A program made the translations under genes and the position numbers. Below the pieces are notes generated by a model. The model saw only the letters and a program-made list of their open reading frames with translations, made no database searches and was not told the origin of the DNA. A stretch of 64,000 bases of DNA from Fallopia convolvulus (lineage: Eukaryota > Streptophyta > Magnoliopsida > Caryophyllales > Polygonaceae): contig OZ024730.1 in the NCBI GenBank assembly GCA_964016875.1, forward strand, positions 37,580,795 through 37,644,794. The letters run 5' to 3'. Positions 56,372 to 64,000 of the stretch are shown here, piece after piece (the first letter of the stretch is position 1; every line of letters begins with the position of its first letter).

Positions 56372-56624
56372 GGCGATCAGAGTAATCGAAGAGAATCTAG
56401 CAGTCTTGGATTGAGAGAAAACGATGGGAGTGAAGAAGTTTCAATCGTCGTTCGCCATCGATTCAACGCTTCTTAACGGAATGGGCCTGAATTAACGGAT
56501 TGGGCATGGGGCAAAATAACATTAATTGTGAGGGCTACCACGCGAAATTTTAAATCTTCCTGGGTACTATGCGAAATTGACTTAAATTGGAGGGCACCAC
56601 ACGAAATCTCCCTATAATATACTA

Positions 56625-56915
56625 CTCCCTCTGTCCCATATTGGATGGATTTTTAGCTCAAATTCTTTGTCCCATAATCTATATGTTTTAGTTTTTTCAT
56701 ATTCCATATCCAATAGTTTGTCACTCTTGGTATTCAGATGACATTCAATTCATCCTCTCCAATTGGACATGAAAAGTCATCCTTCTTGGTATTAGGAGTA
56801 ATTAATCCACTTTTCACATAAACAAATGATAAATTATTTTTTCAAAGGCAAAATTAACTACTTTCTTTATAATGATGCATTTGGCTAAAACCCCAAACAA
56901 TATGTGACGGAGGGA
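56625..56915. mobile_element. Stowaway-like MITE
   Basis: TA|CTCCCTCTGTCCCATATTGG ... CAATATGTGACGGAGGGA|TA, about 290 bp, inverted termini and TA duplication as in Tc1/mariner MITEs. It starts two bases after the MULE's target duplication. Confidence 0.88.
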
Positions 56916-57860
56916 TATTTATGTTTATTATTTTCTATTTAGGTTTTGTGGGACTTTCCGTTAGGTTTGTATATATACCTTTTACGTTAATGAGAAAGTC
57001 AGTTTTTTTATCCAAATCAATTCTTCATGGTATCAGAGTAAGGGGAATTTTTTCCGATCCAACCCTAGCCAGAGTTGCCACTTCTGCATCGCTCTTTCAC
57101 GTCGGAATTCCATTGGTTTCTGTAAATCCTTTTCTTATTTTGTTCCTTCTTCTCGTAGCTTGCAACCATGCCGGTAAAGGATGACACAACCTTAAACCTA
57201 ATTCCCCCTACTATCTTCATCCGTCGGATCATCCCGGGATTAAGATTTGTCTCGTGGTTCTCAAAGGAGACAATTACCAAGAGTGAGAGTAGTGTATCCG
57301 CAATGCATTCAGGGCAAAGTGAAAGATCAGATTCATCGATGTCACAATTATGAGGTCGGACAACTTGAACGAAATGGAGGATTGGTGAGGTGTCAACTCC
57401 ATGCTCGTTGGATGGACAACCCAATCCATTGAAGAGTCGTTGCGATCTACGATTACGTATTTCGATTCTGCTAAGGTGTTATGGGAAGATTTGAAGCAGT
57501 GTTTTTTGGTCGGGAACGGACTGAGAGTTCATCAATTAAAGGTATGATCTTGCTCGTTGTGTTCGAGGGGGCAGGTGTGTAGCCGTTTATTTCTGCACCT
57601 TGAAGAAGCTTTGGGATGAACTGTCGAACTACCAAAGTGCTCGACGATGCACTTGTAGAAAATGCAAGTGTAAGTGGGCCAAAGATTTGAGCAGAGAATA
57701 CAATGAGGAACGGATTCATCACTTTCTTATGGGGCTTGAAGATGTCTTCGCTACTATACGGTCGCATATTTTGGCTCAAGAGCCTATGCCTCCATTGAAT
57801 CGGGCATACGCTTTGGTCATTCAATTTCAAAATTCCTTCTCAAATCTTCCTCTTTTTTGA
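56916..57860 (+). pseudogene. Ty1/copia remnant: LTR end, PBS and gag
   Basis: A likely LTR tail ends CAATTCTTCA at 57,027 and is followed by TGGTATCAGAG (57,028-57,038), the primer binding site for initiator tRNA-Met. Gag remains follow in several frames: FDSAKVLWEDLKQ near 57,470, YFCTLKKLWDELSNYQ at about 57,590-57,630, and ERIHHFLMGLEDVFATIRSH then QEPMPPLNRAYALVIQ up to 57,830. The Cys-rich stretch (CTCRKCKCKWA) is within gag. No protease, integrase, RT or 3' LTR follows, so the element is truncated at about 57.9 kb. Confidence 0.72.
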
Positions 57861-58607
57861 TCTTCATTACTCTCTCTATCTTCTTCCTCACAAAACTTCC
57901 AATTTCCAAATCCAATTTCGGTTTTGTTGTCGCAACCTTTCAGATTTCGATCAACAATTTGTGTTTGACTTCGAGTTAGGTATCATGCGCAGGGCCCCTA
58001 GAAGTTAGAGCATTTGTCATGGGAGAGACCCAGTTGAGTCTCTCACCATTAAAAAAGTATTATATTTGTACTTTTTTTTTAGGGACGGTCCTTCAAAGTT
58101 CCTATTGAGAGGGACGTCTCTGACAAGTTCACAATTTTATTTTATATTTTCTTTTTTTTTCACACGGGACTCAAGGTAAGAGCCTCCCATTGATACCAAA
58201 AATCAGAGTTGATACCAAACAAATGTATCGAAGTTTTTTGACCAATAGACCCAAAAAAAAGCTCTTGTATCAAAGTATTATTTACATTATAGGGAAAAAA
58301 CAACGCATTCGTAATTTATGTTGTTGTAAGACCAACATAATCATTTGTTCGTACAGGTTAACCACAAAGGAACAAACCACGGAATGTATCGCAGCTGTAA
58401 ATGTCCATTGCCACAAGGATATCTAAAGCCTTGAGATTCAGATTCACACTTCAGTGCCACTTTGTACTTCTCATTGCCATTCCAGCTCCATTGTTCCTCT
58501 CTTATCCATCTAAATACATCACGAATAGCATTGCAGTAGTGTACAATTCATCTCATCAAAGATCAACTATTCTAGCACCCATGTTCCCAACTCTCCAGAA
58601 GCTGAAG
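57861..58607. other. AT-rich spacer and 3' flank of the DUF455 gene
   Basis: No gene seen. A perfect 7-bp stem, GAGAGAC-CCAGTTGA-GTCTCTC, lies at about 58,023-58,044. From about 58,350 on, the sequence is probably the 3' untranslated region of the minus-strand gene. Confidence 0.45.
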
Positions 58608-60865
58608 CTATGTTTGCCCAGCTGAATTTGAGCTTGCATTCTCGTGTTCCATGGCTATTATATGGGCAAGCCTTTCATAAACCTGCTCAGAAGATTAATC
58701 CAAAACTAAGATTTTAGGGCGAAGAACACAAAACATGCAAGCTCTTTTTGTAACAAAATAATTGCAAATAATAAATACCCCAGTCAACTGCTCTTGGTTC
58801 TGTTCAATAACTTCAGCTGTGGAGGATTTTGCATCATACCTACAAATTGGAGCAAAAAAAGGAACCACTCTAAGGAGCCGAGACCCAAGATAAAATCCAC
58901 TAGGTAAGACTAATTACAGAGCAAATGAGTGAATTCCAAAGCACAGGATAATGCATTTTCTCACCAGTGGCGAGGAAGCCCAGCTTCATCACGTGCAGAG
59001 TAATTGAACGGCCCTTTTATCTCCACATTGTACTCTGTCAGTAAATCTACACAACAAATGCAAAGTCACCAAAAAATCTCATGTTCATCAGTTTACATAA
59101 TCAGATGCATTTGACATTAGTGGAAAGACCTCTGAAGGCAGAGCAAGGGACACGCCCAGTTTTCTGGCACACTGAAACAAACCAGCAAACCCCAACAGCA
59201 ACATGTGCAACTTCCTCATCTGCTATTCTTTCTACAATATGAGAAGTCCTGTGGTCTCCAAAGCCCATCAGCTTTTGTACCAGCCTTGGCCCCGCATCAA
59301 GTCCCCGTGCCTCCTAAATATGACAATTAATTAGCCTTTGTTAGTGCCAATGTTAAAATAAGTGCATTCATCAACAATAGTAGGCCTACGCCAATTTCAA
59401 AGGTCCCCCAGAAAAAGCATTCATATGTAGCCACTTAGAAAGGAGAGTTGAATAAAACACCAATATTAGAATGAACTCACACCTCGAGAACAAATCAATA
59501 CATGTAAATCAATTTTTCTATCCTATGTCATTTAGAATAAGAAATCATGTTTGGAAAATATTCTCTGGATTTATAATTTAGGATTATTTTAATCCTTTTT
59601 ATAGGGTTTGGATTTCCTAAATTAGGGTATTAGTTTCTAGTTCTGAAATCTTATCATATGCCCTTAACATAAATACATACATACACACAAGGCAAGGAAA
59701 TTACTAAAGAACTACACTAGAGAATGCATACATACAAAAAAAAAAAAAAAGAAACTTGAAAGAATAAAAACAACCTGGACCAAAGGGATTGCAGCCAATC
59801 GGGCAGCAACATTGTCAGATGATTTCTCACACTCTCTCCAAAGAAGGTTATGCGCAGGCATATCACCATAGCTGATACATACACATTTGTAAGAAGAAGA
59901 AAAAAATATGAGCCACTAAGATAACAGCAAGTAGCATATGGATTACTGAATACTAATCAAATTAGTGAAGATGATTGTGCACCTGAAACCAAGCTCAGCC
60001 AGTCTCTGAAAACACCAAGCAAAATGTCGGCTCTCATCATCAGCAACGTGAGCAAAATCCTCGAAAAAGGCCTCTCCCAGGATCTCGCTATGTGGAGAAA
60101 AGCGTACCACCGTGTCCCAAGCCAGATCAATAGCGTTCAGTTCCACATGAGCCAGATTATGCAGCATATAAGCATTCAGGGGCAGCCCTGATTCTTTAGG
60201 AGCTGGCATTTCTTTTGTAGAAACCTTGCATTTTTCAACAACACATAGCAAGGAATTTCATCAAACACCTGGGGAGCAGGATAACAAGAACCTAAATCTA
60301 ACAATTCCAGAGAAATTAAGCATGGTATAAGATCAATCACATTCAAAAAAACCTCCAATTTAACAGCAAGCATCTTATATCAAGGAATTATAGTCAGAAT
60401 CAATAGAACTGAAAACAACAAAACAATTTTAATCAGGGAGAGACCAACCAAGTGGGGCTTAGGAGAGCGAGCAGGCCGAGCAGGTGGATCGAAAGCCCCA
60501 ACGGGCAGATTCTGATGGCGCCATCTGGAGTAGGCTAAGTGGGAGAGGCTCGATTTGGTAAGAGGGTCGGCGGTGGAGAGAACCAGAAACCCCATTTCGG
60601 CCAAAGAGGAGGCTGACTCAACCGCAGCATGAAGACCGGCATTAGCGTTCTCCTGTGGCGGAGGTTCGGGGCCAGTGGGTCCCCAGACCCGGCCCTCGTT
60701 GATAGGGCTCTGCCTCCATAGTTGGAGACCAGACCATGGGCGGTACTGCGGAGGAGAAAAAGAAGAAGATGATGAAGTGGAGAGTGAGTTTGTGACGACT
60801 TTGGTAGCAAAAGAGAGAGCCGAGAAATGGGCGGGCTTGATCCTTAAAGCGGTTGAAAGCATCAT
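58608..60865 (-). CDS. DUF455 family ferritin-like protein, seven exons
   Basis: Exons (minus): 60,449-60,865; 59,983-60,224; 59,775-59,871; 59,130-59,313; 58,965-59,046; 58,779-58,839; 58,608-58,682. All junctions keep frame with GT-AG introns and give 385 residues. Residues 1-40 (MMLSTALRIKPAHFSALS..., Ser-rich) look like an organelle transit peptide. The core has helices with ferritin-like metal-ligand motifs: HNLAHVELNAIDLAWD, FEDFAHVADDESRHF and IADEEVAHVAVG. KEMPAPKESGLPLNAYM and YGDMPAHNLLWRECE are family signatures. DUF455 proteins are related to di-iron enzymes, but the plant protein's reaction is not known. The last exon ends SSNSAGQT-stop, and 12 sense codons (LQLLESWEHGC...) stay open beyond, so the stop may be recent. 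Otherwise intact. Confidence 0.88.
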
Positions 60866-61686
60866 AATATAGAGCTATGGACTTCCAAGGTTTACCACAT
60901 ACACAACGAGACACCAGCTGCTAACGAGGGCGGACAAAGGGGGAAATGATGGAAATGAACAAAGACGAGGGGAAAAACAAATTACTTTTGGTGTTGTGTA
61001 TTTAAATTAACACCTCACATTCAATTCTCTATTTTTTATTTATTATAAAATAAGTCCAAATTAAAGTTTCGTTTTAAAGAAGATTAGGGTTTCACGATTC
61101 CCCTCTCTTCACTCAAAACTCTTTGAATCTCCATTCAAAATCCTCTTTTAACGTTCAAACTTCTCCTTGCTCACTCGCTCGTCGATTTCGACCTTCGTCG
61201 GACATTTACGCGATTCATCCTGCAGCGTTCGGACGGAGCACACAAATTTTTCGCGTGCATACAAATTTTTCACGCAACAATTTGATGTGCATTTCTTATA
61301 TGTACACAATCTTTCTACGTGCACTGCTTCTTTGCATACAAACTTCCTGTGTGCACTACTATCATGCACACTTGCAAATTGTGTGCACAATTGTTTTGCA
61401 CGCAATCTGCGCACGTGCATGTACAACTGCGAAAATAAAAAAAACGCTTATATGAATGGTGAACGTACCATGTAATCTCGATTACGTAACTCATATTCGG
61501 AGTTTCTTTCATTGTTACTCGATATTCTTTAAACAATAAGAATATGAAGAGATTTAGATTTAAATTAGAGTTGTGTATAATAGAGAATGAGAAGAGAAAA
61601 AGGAAAAAGTAAATTGGACTGGTTTTGTAATTTTAAAAAAATTAAAAGTTGCAAACTAATTTTAAGAATGCTGCATAACATGACCC
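60866..61686. other. Upstream of the DUF455 gene; TGCAY-rich segment
   Basis: The first part is the probable promoter and leader of the minus-strand gene. TTAGGGTTTC (61,085) and a CT-rich stretch resemble a plus-strand leader, but no domain is recognised in the following ORFs. 61,240-61,425 has about ten GTGCAYAC/TGCACR motifs at intervals near 20 bp. Confidence 0.4.
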
Positions 61687-61695
61687 TAAATTAAA

Positions 61696-62855
61696 GGGAA
61701 ATTCCGGTTCAGTTTTTGACTTTTTTTAAGTGATGTTCTAAAAAAAACTTATTTCGAATGATACCCTAAACTTTTGCAAGATTCTGGTTGGTGCCCTTAC
61801 TTGTAATTATTTGTTAGTTTATAAGACCATCTCCAACAGCTTTTTCAAACTGTTGAAAATTGTGTATTTCGAGAATTTTACCCATTTTTTTGCCCCAACA
61901 GCTTCCCTATCCAATTCTCTATAATGGAGAATTCTCCAAAAGATTGAAGTGTGTTCTCTATATTTAGATAATTCTCCAAATTTATTTGGAGAATGCATTA
62001 ATTAAAAGTGTATACATGGAAACTTGTGATTGGTCATATGAAATTTTATAAAAAAAAATTATATATAAATAAAACTAATAAATGTAAGATTCTCTAAAAT
62101 GAAGAAACTGTTGGAGTTAAAGTAAATTTTATTTGGAAAATATGACTTTTGGCTCTTCATTTTAGGGAAACTGTTGAAGATGGCCTAACTAAATTAGTAT
62201 GTTTTCTGATGAACAAATTATATTTTTATATTTAGTTCATTAAAACAAAATTTTAGTTTAATAAATATTAAAATAAAGCATATAAAATATAAAATTAAAA
62301 ATATTTTATAAATAGTTGTCAAGTAGATTGTATGTTGTATAATTTAAATTCTTAAGTTTATTTTTTTACAATATTTACATTAAAATAAATATATTGCATA
62401 ATTAAAATTTTTAGGTTTTATGTAATAATTTTGAATTTTTTTAAAAAAACTAATAGAACTTTCATTATGGTACTCTCGAATTAAATTAAAATTTTAATTT
62501 CTATTAATTTTTCAAAATTGTCAAAATTACTATATAAAATCTACATGGAACTATATAAAAAATTAATTATACCACATTAAATATTGACAAATATATATAA
62601 TATAGAATTTATTATGATATTTTTATATGATTTCTTTTCATTGTTATTAGATTAAAAATGTGTTTTAATTAAATTGAATACAAAATATATTTTTTCATTA
62701 GAAAACATGCTAATTTATTTATAAACTAACGAAAATTTACAAGTAAGGGCACCAACCGGACTTTTGCAAAAGTTCAGGGGTACCACTCGGAATAAGTTTT
62801 TTTTAGGGCACCACTCAAAAAAGCCAAAATTGGAGGGTACCAACTGGAATTTCCC
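61696..62855. mobile_element. Non-autonomous MULE with long TIRs
   Basis: 1,160 bp. Target duplication TAAATTAAA (61,687-61,695 and 62,856-62,864; 9 bp, as in Mutator). Inverted termini of about 125 bp start GGGAAATTCCGGTT and GGGAAATTCCAGTT (read inward) and share AAACTTATT(T/C)CGA and GGTTGGTGCCCTTACTTGTAA. The interior is AT-rich and non-coding. A Tourist-like MITE sits at the inner edge of the left terminus. Confidence 0.9.
61825..62185. mobile_element. Tourist-like MITE inside the MULE
   Basis: 361 bp, TAA duplicated on both sides (61,822-61,824 and 62,186-62,188), inverted ends GACCATCTCCAACAG and CTGTTGAAGATGGCC. The 3-bp TAA target and end sequence fit PIF/Harbinger MITEs. Confidence 0.8.
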
Positions 62856-63112
62856 TAAATTAAACTAGGACGTTCTTTTTTTTTTAATTATTAGGTAAGG
62901 ATTAAGAAGCACTCTTTCACAGAGGGTGACCTAGAGCATCCTTGCGGATGAGAACATGAAATTTTTGGATGAGTCTTAATAAACTAGGGTGTTCTCTATT
63001 TTTAGGAGGGGTGGTACTTTCCGTCTCCTCTAGGGAGAATTTTATTAATAAAGAAAAAACGAGCTAAATAGTAATTAAACTGGGAATAGCCCAACCCATA
63101 ACATCAACAGAT

Positions 63113-63188
63113 AAAAAAGTTGAAACACCCTGAGCCAGGTCAAAAAATACAAAAAAGTTGAAACACCCTGAGCCAGGTCAAAAAATAC
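63113..63188. repeat. 38-bp perfect tandem duplication
   Basis: AAAAAAGTTGAAACACCCTG plus AGCCAGGTCAAAAAATAC occurs twice in a row (63,113-63,150 and 63,151-63,188). Confidence 0.92.
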
Positions 63189-63747
63189 ATGAATTCCTGA
63201 GCTAAAAAAAAGCATAAGAAGCTAAAACATCAACCACACAGTTTACTTCTTTAAAATCATGTCGAACTTGGACAACCTAATTCCTTCTAAGTAAGCATTG
63301 ACATTTTACATTCTGTTCACACATTTTGTATACATGTTCACATTATTACAAGGGTTGTTCACATATAATCACTTTTTAACTTCAGAAAATTTAGCATACA
63401 TGACATATTAGTATAGCATGTTCACATCATATGATATGTTCATACTCGATTTATATCATTCTACGTACGTAAAAAAATTTAAAAAAATTAAATTAATTTT
63501 TTTTTTAATCGGATGGCCCGGATTTATTTCTAGTTTTCATGATAATAGCTATTTTCATTTGAATCAATAAAAGCAACGGCTGGGGACTACCCAAATTTTA
63601 ATAGTAGTGGGGGAGATGTAGATACTTGTTATTTACCCAACTCTGTGTATAAGGCAGCCGCCTTCACCTTAGGGGCTCCAAGGCAATCTGAGGGGTCATC
63701 ACATCGGGAGTGGCCTCGCATTTTCAAACACTGACGTAATAATGTTA

Positions 63748-63876
63748 TCAAAATCGCGATCCAAATCGTACGATCCTACGATCCGGATTTCACAAAACGA
63801 CTTGGATCGTACGTGGTGAATCATAACAAGTAGGATCGTTCAGGATCGTACAGGATCGTTGGTGGGATCGTAAGAT
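63748..63876. repeat. Cluster of GGATCGT/ACGATCC motifs
   Basis: About ten copies of GATCGT or ACGATC on both strands within 130 bp (for example CGTACGATCCTACGATCC, GGATCGTACGTGG, GGATCGTACAGGATCGTTGG). Dense, bidirectional short motifs resemble the subterminal repeats of a DNA transposon such as hAT; the element would run beyond the window end. Confidence 0.55.
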
Positions 63877-64000
63877 CCTACTAAATCACACAAATTAAGT
63901 TACAAATCATTATTTTGGATATTTTTTCCCACTTTAGCTATTAACTCATTAACTTAATACATTAAATTATTTATAAATGACTCATTATTTACTTAAAATT

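Larger units (their letters stand above)
49665..56612 (-). mobile_element. Pack-MULE-like element, split by a Reina-like retrotransposon
   Basis: Flanked by a 10-bp direct repeat, TATAATATAC (49,655-49,664 and 56,613-56,622); MULEs make 9-10-bp duplications. Terminal inverted repeats of about 120 bp share AAGATTTAAAATTTCGCGTG and CCTCACAATTAA blocks; the right end starts GGGAGATTTCG (read inward), while the left has lost about 18 outer bases (GG then TCAACTTAAG). Without the 5.46-kb retrotransposon it is about 1.48 kb. Its right part carries a vacuolar-sorting-receptor exon fragment reading inward from the terminus. No transposase is present, so it is non-autonomous. Confidence 0.82.
62865..64000. 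other. AT-rich intergenic DNA with short repeats
   Basis: No gene seen. TAAACTAGG(A/G)(C/T)GTTCT occurs twice (about 62,861 and 62,988). Two further repeats are listed separately. The window ends inside this region. Confidence 0.5.

Overview
The window is plant nuclear DNA, most likely from a eudicot. It has spliced genes with GT-AG introns, Ty3/gypsy elements of the plant Tat, Athila and chromovirus lineages, a Cassandra TRIM element, Mutator-like elements (MULEs), a Helitron and Stowaway/Tourist-type MITEs. No bacterial, organellar or viral gene set is present. Roughly four fifths of the window is transposable-element DNA, much of it nested. Only two genes look like functional host genes: a short two-exon membrane-protein gene (48.92-49.29 kb) and a seven-exon DUF455 ferritin-like gene (58.61-60.87 kb), both on the minus strand.

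Layout. 0.4-5.4 kb holds exon-intron fragments of three unrelated host genes, all on the minus strand: tripeptidyl peptidase II, nuclear pore anchor (NUA/TPR) and the TWINKLE primase-helicase. They end to the right near a MULE-type terminus at 6.7 kb. A decayed plant-mobile-domain (PMD) gene (6.75-7.75 kb, continuing at 23.49 kb) is split by a 15.7-kb Tat-lineage gypsy element (7,754-23,483, minus; 5-bp duplication TCCAC). That element carries gag, protease, RT, two RNase H domains and integrase, an intron-bearing antisense gene with a Transposase_28-like product, and two tandem arrays of hairpin-forming repeats. Nested in it are a solo LTR (13,603-16,430) and a Cassandra TRIM whose LTRs derive from 5S rRNA (16,804-17,311). 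23.7-25.2 kb holds a Stowaway-like MITE and a 933-bp Helitron.

An Athila-lineage element fills 25,443-47,805 (plus; duplication CCTCT). It keeps gag-protease and the Athila ORF but has no RT, RNase H or integrase. Its 5' LTR is split by an 11.2-kb non-coding, LARD-like element with 2.85-kb LTRs (26,302-37,548, minus), and its second ORF by a 1.7-kb solo LTR (41,667-43,367). A 10-bp palindrome, TCGTTAACGA, is spread through its LTRs, coding and non-coding parts, usually as doublets 21 bp apart.

The right part contains a Pack-MULE-like element (49,665-56,612; 10-bp duplication) that carries a vacuolar-sorting-receptor exon fragment and is split by a Reina-like chromovirus (50,534-55,993). Then follow a Stowaway MITE, a Copia gag remnant, the DUF455 gene, a second MULE (61,696-62,855) with a Tourist-like MITE inside, and AT-rich DNA with short repeats.

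The strongest leads for something undescribed are the 21-bp-phased palindrome set of the pol-less Athila element, the antisense gene with its own promoter-like block in the Tat element, and the three-gene fragment chimera at the left end. I found no defence system, CRISPR array or biosynthetic cluster. Identity figures are by-eye estimates and family names come from recognising motifs; no search was run.
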